Source of the DNA: Anaerotruncus rubiinfantis
Lineage (GTDB): Bacteria > Bacillota > Clostridia > Oscillospirales > Ruminococcaceae
Direction: 5' to 3'
Assembly (NCBI RefSeq): GCF_900078395.1
Contig: NZ_FKLA01000008.1
Location: 124,001-188,000, forward strand
DNA length: 64,000 nucleotides
Of the stretch, positions 6,888 to 15,157 are shown piece by piece (the stretch's first letter is position 1; each line of letters starts with the position of its first letter). Under the pieces are notes generated by a model, which saw nothing but the letters and a program-made list of their open reading frames with translations, searched no databases and was not told the origin of the DNA. Position numbers and translations under genes: made by a program.

Positions 6888-7031
6888 ATGAAGCTCGGAA
6901 AGAGAATCAGGTTCGGTTGCACGGGAAAGCATCTGCACAAACAGGCCGACAAAAAGGAGAACAAGATTAAGACAAACCGATATCTTGACAGAATTATGGA
7001 CGCGGCCGAAAAATCGGAGAAAAACGCTTAA
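6888..7031 (+). CDS. Very small basic phage protein, 47 aa
   Basis: ATG at 6888 after AAGGAG with good spacing; 47 codons to TAA. The peptide starts MKLGKRIRFGCTGKHLHKQA and is rich in Lys and Arg, so it may bind nucleic acid. It follows the structured RNA directly and could work with it, which is only an inference from position. Confidence 0.45.
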   Translation: MKLGKRIRFGCTGKHLHKQADKKENKIKTNRYLDRIMDAAEKSEKNA

Positions 7032-7097
7032 TACCCGCATAGAAAGCCAGTTTAGGGGCGGCCGAAAAAATGCAAGATCTTAACCTCGAAAAAGGCG

Positions 7098-7307
7098 GTG
7101 GCAGTCATCGACCTAGAAACACTGGAACAAGAGCGGTTGCGTATCTTACGCGAGCGCATAGAGCTGCACGAACGGCTAATCCACAAGACCGGGAAGAAGC
7201 GCAGGGAGGCAAAAGCGGAGTTGGGGGATCTTAATGCACAGTATGAGGCGGTGTGCCGGGAGATAAATCAAAAAGAAAACGCCCTCGAATCAATCGAAAG
7301 CGTTTAA
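7098..7307 (+). CDS. Small coiled-coil phage protein, 69 aa
   Basis: Starts at GTG 7098; the upstream AAAGGCGG is a weak ribosome site. The sequence is heptad-like with many Glu, Arg and Leu (RLRILRERIELHERLI), then EAKAELGDLNAQYEAVCREI. It is the last rightward gene before the reverse-strand cassette. Function unknown. Confidence 0.5.
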   Translation: MAVIDLETLEQERLRILRERIELHERLIHKTGKKRREAKAELGDLNAQYEAVCREINQKENALESIESV

Positions 7308-7315
7308 TGCTGCTC

Positions 7316-7561
7316 TTACATACTTCTGAGGCTTTGAGAAAACTCCTCAAATGAGGGCGGATCTAGCCCGAACTCATTGGAAACAAGGGTGTATGCCTTG
7401 TATTTAAGCTTAGGATCGTCAATCAAGGCTGTATACTGCCACCCATTAATTCCGAGAACATCTAGGTTGTGAGCTATAGCGGTTAAAAAGTCCTCGGGGA
7501 GTTCGTAAAAAACAGTTTCACCGGAATCAAAGTATTCAATCTTCCCGATCGGATCACACAT
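7316..7561 (-). CDS. Hypothetical protein of reverse-strand cassette, 81 aa
   Basis: AAGGGA precedes the start on the minus strand. The acidic protein begins MCDPIGKIEYFDSGETVFYEL and shows no known motif. It is the last of four minus-strand genes that appear to be run from the operator-promoters at 8265 and 8554, opposed to the phage late and early genes. Confidence 0.5.
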   Translation of the reverse strand: MCDPIGKIEYFDSGETVFYELPEDFLTAIAHNLDVLGINGWQYTALIDDPKLKYKAYTLVSNEFGLDPPSFEEFSQSLRSM

Positions 7562-7579
7562 TGCAATGTCCCTTAATTT

Positions 7580-7819
7580 TTAGTGTATGAAAACCCTGTA
7601 GATTGGATTTGGGTCGAGATTTTTTCCGGTGCAATACATATAAGCCCCCCCAGTCTGCGGCCAAGTGGCAATAGCTACAAGCACATCGTCATCGTCATAC
7701 AGTTCGATCGTGTCCTGGGTATGCCCATATTCCATTGCAATTTCTCGGATGCTGGTTTTGCTGGAGATGTATTCGCCGCGGTTGGCGGGGCCTTCATTAT
7801 CAAATCTAATAACCTTCAT
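7580..7819 (-). CDS. Hypothetical protein of reverse-strand cassette, 79 aa
   Basis: The start at 7819 (MKVIRFDNEG) has AGAGG nine bases upstream and leaves a 17-base gap to the preceding gene; a longer in-frame start would overlap it. Acidic, with a DDDDVLVAIATW segment. No family recognised. Confidence 0.5.
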   Translation of the reverse strand: MKVIRFDNEGPANRGEYISSKTSIREIAMEYGHTQDTIELYDDDDVLVAIATWPQTGGAYMYCTGKNLDPNPIYRVFIH

Positions 7820-7836
7820 AATAGACATCCTCTCAT

Positions 7837-8220
7837 TCAGCATTCGCAAGCTAAAGCGGCTTGATCTCTGCAAATAATCCCATTGTTGTTCTCGTAGATC
7901 GCCGTCCATGTAAAACCATATCCCTCATAAATACGCAGACAGTTTTTGTTTACATGATAGACAGCTTTTTTATTGCCTTTATATGCTTCAACTCTACAGA
8001 TTTCCAGTCCGGTAATTTCTTTAGCTTCGTCGGCGAATTCTTTACACCATTTTGCAGTAATCACATTTGGGATATCGCAATAGCGTGTCATTGCACCAGT
8101 GTATCCGCCGCCGGTCGGAGTAAGCGCCATAACGTGTTCAGTGTTTGATGCAATCAGATTATATAGGGCTTTGCATTTGTCCTCGTCTCGTTTGTCTATA
8201 GCGGCGATAAAATCGAACAT
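7837..8220 (-). CDS. Hypothetical protein, first gene of XRE-controlled cassette, 127 aa
   Basis: ATG 8220 follows AGGAGGG; an in-frame start at 8274 would sit inside the promoter. A soluble α/β-looking protein with TPTGGGYTGAMTRY and several Cys residues, no recognised domain. Its promoter (8265-8293) has an operator placed exactly between the -35 and -10 boxes, so the neighbouring XRE protein probably represses it. Could be a host-interaction or superinfection gene; this is a guess from context. Confidence 0.55.
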   Translation of the reverse strand: MFDFIAAIDKRDEDKCKALYNLIASNTEHVMALTPTGGGYTGAMTRYCDIPNVITAKWCKEFADEAKEITGLEICRVEAYKGNKKAVYHVNKNCLRIYEGYGFTWTAIYENNNGIICRDQAALACEC

Positions 8221-8264
8221 ATCGGGCCCTCCTATATTGTTGGTGGTGTGTTGTCTATGGCTAT

Positions 8265-8293
8265 AATATACCACGTATAAACGTGGGTGTCAA
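8265..8293 (-). promoter_or_regulatory. Repressible promoter of the 8220 gene with operator in its spacer
   Basis: On the minus strand: TTGACA (8293-8288), 17-base spacer, TATATT (8270-8265). The spacer contains the perfect palindrome CCACGT-ATAA-ACGTGG (8271-8286). Confidence 0.8.
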
Positions 8294-8334
8294 GAGATTT
8301 TGAAAATTTATTTTAGAAAAAGAAAACCGCCCGA

Positions 8335-8535
8335 TTACTCGGACGGGATTTCGATCAAGTCCTCAATTTTGCAGTGCAGGAACTTAGCAAGCCTTGCTAA
8401 AACATAGACATCACGCGGTTTATTTCTACCGCTTTCCCAATCTTCCAATGTACGCAAAGACACGCCAGAAGCGCGAGAAAGTTCAGCGCGCGACAATCCA
8501 GCGGCAATGCGCGCATCCGTAATTTTACCAGGCAT
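8335..8535 (-). CDS. Small XRE-family repressor
   Basis: 66 residues forming one HTH_3 domain: KITDARIAAGLSRAELSRASG then VSLRTLEDWESGRNKP and a C-terminal LARLAKFLHCKIEDLI. ATG 8535 follows GGAGGTG. Its own promoter at 8554-8582 carries an operator of the same type as that before the 8220 gene, pointing to autoregulation together with control of the cassette. At this size it has no ligand or cleavage domain. Confidence 0.85.
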   Translation of the reverse strand: MPGKITDARIAAGLSRAELSRASGVSLRTLEDWESGRNKPRDVYVLARLAKFLHCKIEDLIEIPSE

Positions 8536-8553
8536 GTAAACACCTCCCATAAA

Positions 8554-8582
8554 AATATATCACGTATGCGCGTGGAAGTCAA
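8554..8582 (-). promoter_or_regulatory. Autoregulated promoter of the XRE gene
   Basis: On the minus strand: TTGACT (8582-8577), 17-base spacer, TATATT (8559-8554). The spacer holds CACG-TATGCG-CGTG (8561-8574), a diverged copy of the operator at 8271-8286. Confidence 0.75.
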
Positions 8583-8600
8583 ACAGAAAGGGGTGATTTT

Positions 8601-9068
8601 GTGGGAGAAAAAAAGAATAGCGCGAAATCACCGCGCGGAAGAGCGCCGAGATTTTCAGAGCCAGAAGAAATGCAAAGGCTCATAGACGCATATTTCAAGG
8701 ACTGCGAAGGATACCCATTGACATTGCCGGACGAAAGTGGGGGAGAAAGACCAGTTTTAAATAAATACGGGAAGCCGGTAATTATAGGCGCACATCCTCC
8801 GACGGTAACGGGTTTAGCGCTTGCCTTGGGATTTATGAGCCGTCAAGCGCTGTTAAACTATCAGACGAGAGATAAATGTTTTAATGACACGATCACGCGC
8901 GCGAAGTCCAGAGTTGAGGAATACGCGGAATCGAGACTGTACGACAAAGACGGAGCGAACGGGGCAAAATTCAGCCTCGCAAACAACTTCAAGGGCTGGA
9001 AGGAAAAGCCGGACGGCGCGGAGGTTAGCCAAACTACCAGTATCAAGATAAGATTGACCGATGATTGA
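8601..9068 (+). CDS. terS: Terminase small subunit
   Basis: 155 residues. The N-terminal basic stretch is followed by FSEPEEMQRLIDAYFKDC and a helix-turn-helix-like PTVTGLALALGFMSRQALLNYQ, then a helical segment and KFSLANNFKGWKEK, as in DNA-binding small terminases of Firmicutes phages. Starts at GTG after AAAGGGG. It overlaps terL by 8 bases. It recognises phage DNA and hands it to the large subunit. Confidence 0.85.
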   Translation: MGEKKNSAKSPRGRAPRFSEPEEMQRLIDAYFKDCEGYPLTLPDESGGERPVLNKYGKPVIIGAHPPTVTGLALALGFMSRQALLNYQTRDKCFNDTITRAKSRVEEYAESRLYDKDGANGAKFSLANNFKGWKEKPDGAEVSQTTSIKIRLTDD

Positions 9069-10545
9069 TATTCAAATTTCCAGAAAAGTCTTTAATCCCG
9101 CTTTCCTGCCATATTTGGAAGATCAGCACCGTTACATGGTGTTCTATGGTGGAGCTGGATCGGGGAAAAGTTACTTTATCGCAGAGCGTTACATATACCA
9201 TATCCTCAAAGATAAGCTGCTGAATCTATTAGTGGTACGCGCGGTAGGGCGTACAAACCGAGATTCAACCTTCGCCTTATTTAAGCAGGTAATCGCCAGA
9301 TGGGGGCTTTCCGAATACTTCAAGGCCAATGAGAGCGATATGCGAATTACCTGCATTCTGAATCAAAATTCAGTTTTGTTTAAAGGACTGGACGATACTG
9401 AAAAACTGAAATCCATCACCTTTGCCAAAGGAGAATTGACGGATATCTGGATCGAAGAGGCAAGTGAGACCCTGGAAGCGGATTTCAACCAATTGGATGT
9501 GCGCTTGCGCGGCAAGGGAACGCAAAAACAGATCGTTATCTCCTTCAATCCTGTGGATGTAAACCACTGGCTGAAAAAGCGGTTTTTTGACCGTAAGGAC
9601 GACCGGGTAACTGTTTTGCACACCACCTACAAAGACAATGCTTTTTTGGATGAGGACTATAAAAAGCTCCTGGAAAGCTATAAGGAAACCGATCCGTATT
9701 ACTACGATGTTTACTGTCTGGGACAATGGGGTGTGCTGGGAAGCACAATTTTTGACGCGCAAAAGGTCAACAGAAGATTGGCGGAGATCCGTGGCCTGCG
9801 GCCCAAAGCGACCGGATATTTTGAATACCGCTATGACGGTATAAAGATTACAGAGATCCAATGGGTGGACAGTCCGGACGGATGCATCAAGATTTATGAG
9901 CCGCCAAGAGAGGGTGCGCCCTATGTAATCGGCGGAGACACCGCAGGCGAAGGATCAGACCGATTTATCGGGCAGGTGCTTGACAATACGGATGGGAGAC
10001 AGGCGGCGGTACTGTCTCACCAGTTTGACGAGGATGTTTACGCGCGGCAGATCTATTGCCTCGGGGTTTATTACAACACCGCGCTCGTTGGCATTGAAAC
10101 GAACTTTTCCACATTCCCGGTCAAAGAATTGGAGCGGCTGCAATATCCAAAACAGTATGTGCGGCAGACCGAGGACAACTACACCCACAAGCCGAAAGAC
10201 GCTTATGGATTCAAGACCACTTCTACCACCCGCCCGGTCATTATAGCTGGTTTGGTTCAGGTGGTGCGGGAATCGATAGAGTTGATGAACGACCCGGACA
10301 CACTGGGCGAGATGTTGACCTTTGTGCGTAACGAAAAGGGCAGACCGGAGGCCCAGCAGGGAGCGCACGACGATCACATTATGGCGTTGGCGATTGCGCA
10401 TTATATCAGGCCGCAGCAGGACTATACAGAACGTGAGCAAATAAAGGGCAGGGTCAAATGGACACCCGACCAGTGGGAGGACTACCAGGGGGCGAGCGAA
10501 GCGGGACGCGCCTACCTGATCGAGAAATGGGGGAATCCGTTTTGA
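9061..10545 (+). CDS. terL: Terminase large subunit, PBSX-type
   Basis: 494 residues. ATPase domain with Walker A GGAGSGKS (residues 30-37) and Walker B-like LTDIWIEEAS (about 126-135). The nuclease domain has IGGDTAGEGSD near residue 290 and a HDDHIMALAIAHY segment near the end, giving the acidic RNase H-like active site. It pumps DNA into the procapsid and cuts it. Family resemblance is to the PBSX/XtmB group. Confidence 0.95.
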   Translation: MIDIQISRKVFNPAFLPYLEDQHRYMVFYGGAGSGKSYFIAERYIYHILKDKLLNLLVVRAVGRTNRDSTFALFKQVIARWGLSEYFKANESDMRITCILNQNSVLFKGLDDTEKLKSITFAKGELTDIWIEEASETLEADFNQLDVRLRGKGTQKQIVISFNPVDVNHWLKKRFFDRKDDRVTVLHTTYKDNAFLDEDYKKLLESYKETDPYYYDVYCLGQWGVLGSTIFDAQKVNRRLAEIRGLRPKATGYFEYRYDGIKITEIQWVDSPDGCIKIYEPPREGAPYVIGGDTAGEGSDRFIGQVLDNTDGRQAAVLSHQFDEDVYARQIYCLGVYYNTALVGIETNFSTFPVKELERLQYPKQYVRQTEDNYTHKPKDAYGFKTTSTTRPVIIAGLVQVVRESIELMNDPDTLGEMLTFVRNEKGRPEAQQGAHDDHIMALAIAHYIRPQQDYTEREQIKGRVKWTPDQWEDYQGASEAGRAYLIEKWGNPF

Positions 10546-12464
10546 TATCTAAACTCTTGCGAAAGGGGGCAAACATACTGGATAAGCGAAAAGAGCAGGA
10601 CAAGCTCGGCTTGTGGCAGGAGCGGCTAAGCCGCAACAAGGCGCTGGCCCCGACCGTGCTCTACGACCAGCGGGAGGCGCTGTATGCGGGGACAAAGGAG
10701 ATTGACAGCGTCTCGGATAAACCCGCGCAGAAGGCGAGCTATGTGCGCAACATCGTGGCGGAGCTGGTGGAAGCGCAGGTGGATTCCAACATTCCGCAGC
10801 CAAAGGTAACGGCGCGGCACAAGCGCCATGAACCGCTGGCAAACCTCATTGAAAACATGCTGCGCAACGAGCTGGACAGGCTCCCATTCGAGACGCTCAA
10901 CGACGAGCAGGAGCGCACCACGCCGATCCAGGGCGGGTCATTGTTTCTTTGTGAGTGGGACAGCCGCCGGAGTACGCATAAAACAGTGGGCGAACTGGCG
11001 ATATCGCTTTTGCACCCAAAGCAGGTCATCCCACAGGCTGGGGTTACCGAGATCCGGGAGATGGATTACATCATCCTGCAGGTGGCGCAGACCAAAGAGG
11101 CGATCAAACGCCGGTATGGCGTAGATGTGACCGACGAGAGCGAAAGTGCGCCGGACACACGCGGCGCGGGGATGGACCCGGCACGGGACATGGTGACCCA
11201 GAACATCGCCTATTACCGCAACAAACAGGGCGGGATCGGGCGCTTTAGCTGGGTTAACGACGTGGTTCTGGAGGACTATGCGGACTACCAGGCGCGGCGA
11301 TTGCACAGATGTAAAAAATGCGGCGAAAACGGAGATGGGAACCAGTGTGTCTACTGCGGCTCGCGGTCATTTGAGGAAGTGACTGAGGAATATGAAACGC
11401 TGGCCGAAGATGCGGAAAGGTCGGACGGTACGGTAATCCCTATGGATTCCGGCGAAGTGGACGAATACGGCTTTCCGGTTCCTACCCGGATACCGCGCTA
11501 CAAACCGGATGCGTTCCCGCTGGTGCTGCGCCGCAACGTCTCGGTTTTCGGGCAGTTTTTGGGCGACAGCGACGTGGACAAGATCCGCGACATGCAAAAC
11601 GAGATCAAGAAGCTCGACACCAAGATCGATGAAAAGCTCACCAAGGGCGGCAGCTATGTGACGCTCCCCAAGGGCGTATATGTCCGCAAGGACGATACGG
11701 AGTTAAAGGTATTGGAGCTCGAAAACCCCGCGCAGAAGGCGATGGTGGACGTTCTGAACATACAGCCGGATGTGGGAAACGACATGGGCCGTGTGGAGAA
11801 CGCATACCAAAGCGCGCGGCAGATCATCGGGATCACCGACAGCTTCCAGGGGCGGCGGGATACAACCGCCACCAGCGGGAAGGCGAAGGAATTCGCGGCG
11901 GCACAGTCTGCCGGACGGCTCGAAAGCAAGCGGGTGATGAAGAACGCGGCCTATGCCCAGCTGTTTGAACTCATGTTCAAGTTCATGCTCGCCTATGCGG
12001 ATGAACCGCGCCCTGTGACCTCCAAGGACAGCCAGGGAAACGTCGAGTACGGTGTGTTCAACCGCTATGACTTCTTAGAGCAGGATGACGCGGGCCAATG
12101 GTATTGGGTGGATGACTTTCTGTTCAGCTGTGACACCTCCGCGCCGCTTGCCAACAACCGGGAGGCGATGTGGCAGGAAACCCGCATGAATTTCCAACAG
12201 GGCGCTTTCGGGGACCCGGCCAGCATCGACACCCTGATCCTGTTCTGGACGAAGATGGAGCTTTTACACTATCCCGGCGCGGGAGATACCAAGACCTATT
12301 TGCAAAACCAGAAGGAGGTGCAGCAGCATGGAATGCCCGAAATGCCCGGTGCAGGCCCAGATCAGCAGGGTTTATACCAAGGTGGAGGGGGACAGCTCCC
12401 CGGATACCCCAACGCGGGTCTATACGGTGCAGGAAATAACCTGCATGAACCCACAATGCCCTAA
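10542..12464 (+). CDS. Portal protein, P22-like
   Basis: About 640 residues, long as for P22-like portals. GGGGG before the TTG at 10542 is well spaced and overlaps the terL stop; ATG 10527 is the alternative start. Typical portal regions include the RNIVAELVEAQVDSN segment, a central DVDKIRDMQNEIKKLDTKI helix and QSARQIIGITD. An unusual zinc-ribbon insert has Cys pairs at about residues 257/260 and 269/272. The C-terminus is Gly/Pro/Gln-rich and overlaps the next gene. The portal is the ring through which DNA enters and leaves. Confidence 0.85.
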   Translation: MISKLLRKGANILDKRKEQDKLGLWQERLSRNKALAPTVLYDQREALYAGTKEIDSVSDKPAQKASYVRNIVAELVEAQVDSNIPQPKVTARHKRHEPLANLIENMLRNELDRLPFETLNDEQERTTPIQGGSLFLCEWDSRRSTHKTVGELAISLLHPKQVIPQAGVTEIREMDYIILQVAQTKEAIKRRYGVDVTDESESAPDTRGAGMDPARDMVTQNIAYYRNKQGGIGRFSWVNDVVLEDYADYQARRLHRCKKCGENGDGNQCVYCGSRSFEEVTEEYETLAEDAERSDGTVIPMDSGEVDEYGFPVPTRIPRYKPDAFPLVLRRNVSVFGQFLGDSDVDKIRDMQNEIKKLDTKIDEKLTKGGSYVTLPKGVYVRKDDTELKVLELENPAQKAMVDVLNIQPDVGNDMGRVENAYQSARQIIGITDSFQGRRDTTATSGKAKEFAAAQSAGRLESKRVMKNAAYAQLFELMFKFMLAYADEPRPVTSKDSQGNVEYGVFNRYDFLEQDDAGQWYWVDDFLFSCDTSAPLANNREAMWQETRMNFQQGAFGDPASIDTLILFWTKMELLHYPGAGDTKTYLQNQKEVQQHGMPEMPGAGPDQQGLYQGGGGQLPGYPNAGLYGAGNNLHEPTMP

Positions 12465-12531
12465 TTTTAACCGCGTGATCAATACGGTCATGCATCTTGA
12501 TTATGATTCCAGTGCGAAAGGTGGTGAATAG
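12328..12531 (+). CDS. Small zinc-ribbon protein overlapping the portal gene
   Basis: 67 residues with MECPKCP and CMNPQCPNF pairs, fitting one zinc site. AAGGAGGTG lies just before its ATG, a stronger site than most here, although the first 137 bases are inside the portal gene in another frame. Similar small proteins accompany portal genes in related phages. Role unknown. Confidence 0.65.
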   Translation: MECPKCPVQAQISRVYTKVEGDSSPDTPTRVYTVQEITCMNPQCPNFNRVINTVMHLDYDSSAKGGE

Positions 12532-12532
12532 C

Positions 12533-12673
12533 ATGGCGGAAAAAAGCGGATATTCCGGTAAAATCTCGAACAAGGGCGCGCAGCAGGTGAAAGCGCCGTA
12601 CCCACAGGGCGGCAGCGGCAAGAACACCGTCAAGACCGGCGGCGACCTGAGAAGCAAAAAGACCGGGAAGTAA
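12533..12673 (+). CDS. Small basic structural-region protein, 46 aa
   Basis: ATG 12533 follows AAAGGTGGTGA. The peptide is MAEKSGYSGKISNKGAQQVK, then Gly/Lys-rich to TAA. Such short basic proteins are often found between portal and scaffold in Clostridia P22-like phages. Disordered; function unknown. Confidence 0.6.
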   Translation: MAEKSGYSGKISNKGAQQVKAPYPQGGSGKNTVKTGGDLRSKKTGK

Positions 12674-12741
12674 ACCCCCGAACAGCACCCCACCAATACG
12701 CATGGGAAAAGCGCAAAAATCCCGACTGAGAAAGGACTATC

Positions 12742-13539
12742 ATGGAAGATTTTTTGAATATGGAAGGCGCAAACGAGCAGGAAGCCGCCGACCCTGCAAT
12801 GGAACCGGGCACAGAACCGGAGAATATGGACGATCCTGCCAATGAGCCGGAAGAAGGCGTAAACGAGGCTGAACCCGCCGGACAGCCGCCGGAGGAACGC
12901 GCGCAGTATGCCGCCGCCCGTCGCGAAGCGGAGACAAGGATGCGCATGATGCAGGAACGGATGGAAACCCTGGCGCGGGCGCGCGGTTTTTCCAGCTTTG
13001 AAGAGCTGGAACGGGCCGTACAGCAGCAGGAAGCGGAGCATAAGCGCCAGCAATACATAGAACAGTATGGGATCGACCCGCAGGCGATTGCGCCGGTGGT
13101 GCGCGAGGCGGTCAGCCAGAACCCTATTGTGCAGGAAGCGCGGCAGGTGATTGAGCAGAATAAGGCGCGGCAGTTTGAGGGATGGAGACAGGCGCAGGTG
13201 GACGAGCTTGTAAAACAGTTCCCGGACGCGGGCGTAAAATCCTTTTCGGATATTGCAAACCTTCCGAACGCGCAGGAAGTGCTATCACTTTGGGGCAGGG
13301 GCATCCCGCTCGCCAAGGCTTATGCAGCGGCCAACCTTGATACCATTGCCGGAAAAAAGGCGGCAGCGGCAAAGCAGGCGGCGATCAACGCGATCAACGG
13401 GCGTTCCCACATGACGGCAACCGCAGGCGGTGCAGGGGAATCTGTAGAGATTCCGCCGGACAAACTGGCGGAATTTAAACGCTGGAACCCCGGAGCGACC
13501 GATGCGGAGATTCAGAAATTTTACCAGAGACATCTATAA
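12742..13539 (+). CDS. Scaffold protein
   Basis: 265 residues. The N-terminal third is acidic and disordered (Glu/Pro/Ala-rich), a long charged helix follows (REAETRMRMMQERMETLARARGF), and the C-terminus has basic residues and ends in helical EFKRWNPGATDAEIQKFYQ. Position between portal and capsid and this composition fit the assembly scaffold, which shapes the procapsid and leaves before DNA fills it. Confidence 0.8.
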   Translation: MEDFLNMEGANEQEAADPAMEPGTEPENMDDPANEPEEGVNEAEPAGQPPEERAQYAAARREAETRMRMMQERMETLARARGFSSFEELERAVQQQEAEHKRQQYIEQYGIDPQAIAPVVREAVSQNPIVQEARQVIEQNKARQFEGWRQAQVDELVKQFPDAGVKSFSDIANLPNAQEVLSLWGRGIPLAKAYAAANLDTIAGKKAAAAKQAAINAINGRSHMTATAGGAGESVEIPPDKLAEFKRWNPGATDAEIQKFYQRHL

Positions 13540-13551
13540 GGAGATGAAAAT

Positions 13552-13935
13552 ATGGCTTTCAAACTGAGAAAATCGGACGTGCAGAGCACGCCTCCGATGG
13601 AATATCTTCCGGTGACAACGGATGAAACCTACACCGTGGGCGAAGCGCTCGTTCTGGCGAGCGGCGCTGTAACCAAATGCGGCGCGACCGCAGCTCCGGC
13701 CTTTATTGCGGCTGGATCAGAGCCTGTAAACGGCGGGCTTCCGGTGTGGCGGGTGCAGAAATACATGATCTTCGAGGTTCCGCTTTCAGCGGAGGGAACA
13801 GCTCTAAAAATTGGCGATAAGGTTACCCTGCATACCGATGGCCTGCAGGTGACCGCGACCACCACAAGCGGCGTTGCGGAGATTGCCGCGATTGACGGGA
13901 CTGCGATCGGGGACACCGTGGCAGTCCGATTCTAA
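13552..13935 (+). CDS. Capsid decoration/stabilisation protein
   Basis: 127 residues, rich in Thr, Ala, Gly and Val with β-strand patterning (VGEALVLASGAVTKCGAT; IGDKVTLHTDGLQVTAT), like DUF2190-type or head-decoration proteins. It is located just before the major capsid gene with a GGAGATG site. It likely binds the outer capsid surface. Confidence 0.65.
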   Translation: MAFKLRKSDVQSTPPMEYLPVTTDETYTVGEALVLASGAVTKCGATAAPAFIAAGSEPVNGGLPVWRVQKYMIFEVPLSAEGTALKIGDKVTLHTDGLQVTATTTSGVAEIAAIDGTAIGDTVAVRF

Positions 13936-13947
13936 GGGGGGATAGAG

Positions 13948-14946
13948 ATGGCAGGCATTACATTCAGCAAGGGGTCAGGCCTGAACGAATCCATTTACGG
14001 AAAGAGCGCCGAACCCATTATGATGTTTATTGAGAAGAAAGCGGAAGCCTTTGAACAGAAGGCGATTGCGCCGCTGATCTTCAAGGAAAGCACCTCGAAG
14101 AACTTTGCGGAAAAGATCACTTCGATGACTTCCATGAACGGCTTCCAGCCGGTAGGTGAGGGTGGTGCATATCCGAAGGACGAGATGCAGGAGGGCTTTG
14201 ACAAGATCCTTGAGCATGAGACCTGGAAGGATCAGTTCGTCATCACCCGCGAGATGGTGGAGGACGCGAAGCTCTTAGACATGAACAAAAAGCCGCTCGG
14301 CTTCGTGAACGGCTACTACCGCACCCGCGAGCAGTTCGCGGCGGCGCTTCTGGCGGGCGGCATTTCCGGAACTTCCGTGGCCTTTGGCGGGAAAAGCTTC
14401 TCAACCGCAGGCGCGGACGGGAAGGCGGTCTTTGCGACCGATCATCCGGCAAAGGTGAAGGGCGCTGCACAGTCGAACAAGTTTTCGGATGCGTTTTCGA
14501 ACGCAGCGCTCGGGAAGCTCGAAACCCGGATGCAGAACTTCACCGACGACAATAGGAATATTTTGGCGGTCACGCCCAATACCATCGTTATTCCCAACGA
14601 CGCAGGACTGAAAAACGATGTGTTCGAGGCGATCGGCGCGGACAAAGACCCGGATACCAGCAACAACGGCTTCAACTACCAGTATGGGCGTTGGAGTGTC
14701 ATTGTGTGGCCGTATCTCAACCAGTTCCTTGCTTCCGGCGTGAAGCCGTGGATTCTGATGGATTCCACCTACAATGAGGAAGTGGGCGGCGCGCTCTGGC
14801 TCGACCGCGTGAAGCTCGAGGTCAAAACCTGGGTGGACAACAACAATGACAATAACGTGTGGAACGGCTACGCGCGTTTCATTGCCGGTTTTGCGGACTG
14901 GCGGTTTGCCGCTGTCGGCGGGATCACCGGCGCGACCGCGCTTTAA
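13948..14946 (+). CDS. Major capsid protein
   Basis: 332 residues placed after scaffold and decoration genes. Segments include ESTSKNFAEKITSMTSMNGF, VITREMVEDAKLLDM, the AAALLAGGI stretch and a C-terminal YARFIAGFADWRFAAVGG, typical of HK97-fold capsid proteins of Firmicutes podo- and siphoviruses. GGGGG site before ATG. A hairpin follows the stop. Confidence 0.85.
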   Translation: MAGITFSKGSGLNESIYGKSAEPIMMFIEKKAEAFEQKAIAPLIFKESTSKNFAEKITSMTSMNGFQPVGEGGAYPKDEMQEGFDKILEHETWKDQFVITREMVEDAKLLDMNKKPLGFVNGYYRTREQFAAALLAGGISGTSVAFGGKSFSTAGADGKAVFATDHPAKVKGAAQSNKFSDAFSNAALGKLETRMQNFTDDNRNILAVTPNTIVIPNDAGLKNDVFEAIGADKDPDTSNNGFNYQYGRWSVIVWPYLNQFLASGVKPWILMDSTYNEEVGGALWLDRVKLEVKTWVDNNNDNNVWNGYARFIAGFADWRFAAVGGITGATAL

Positions 14947-14956
14947 GGCATGAGAA

Positions 14957-14983
14957 AAGGCCCGTCCGGGATGGGCGGGCCTT
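14957..14983 (+). terminator. Hairpin after the capsid gene
   Basis: AAGGCCCG (14957-14964) pairs with CGGGCCTT (14976-14983). No T-tract follows, so it may be weak or serve as an RNA-stabilising end. Confidence 0.5.
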
Positions 14984-14988
14984 GCACC

Positions 14989-15018
14989 TTGACAGCCGAA
15001 TATCAGACTGGGTATAAT
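14989..15018 (+). promoter_or_regulatory. Consensus promoter of the toxin-like mRNA
   Basis: TTGACA (14989-14994), 18-base spacer, TATAAT (15013-15018), both boxes perfect. Transcription would start near 15025, about 60 bases before the small hydrophobic reading frame. Confidence 0.85.
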
Positions 15019-15085
15019 GATCGCAGGCACTGTCGATCCCAGCGGCAGGCGGTTAAGTCTTAGCCCCTGAAAGGGGGCGTTGCTT

Positions 15086-15157
15086 ATGGATTATGGTTGG
15101 ATCATCCTTGTGCTGATCGCAGCAACCGGATACATACTCGCAATAAAAAAGAAGTAG
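15086..15157 (+). CDS. Type I toxin-like hydrophobic peptide, 23 aa
   Basis: The peptide is MDYGWIILVLIAATGYILAI followed by KKK: one membrane span with a basic tail, like Fst/TxpA-type toxins in build. AAAGGGGG lies before the ATG but GCCCCT upstream can pair with AGGGGGC, hiding the ribosome site. It has its own promoter (14989-15018), ends in a two-way terminator and faces a convergent antisense promoter. The toxin role is inferred from this architecture; the peptide family itself is not recognised. Confidence 0.65.
   Translation: MDYGWIILVLIAATGYILAIKKK

Noticed and set aside
7070..7234. A second frame starting ATG 7070 over the 7098 gene
   Set aside because: Its composition is Arg/Gly/Thr-rich and shadow-like; the 7098 frame has a regular helix pattern and typical codon use.
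12124..13053. Minus-strand frames over the portal end and scaffold gene
   Set aside because: They oppose well-supported structural genes and show only low-complexity Phe/Leu/Ser composition.
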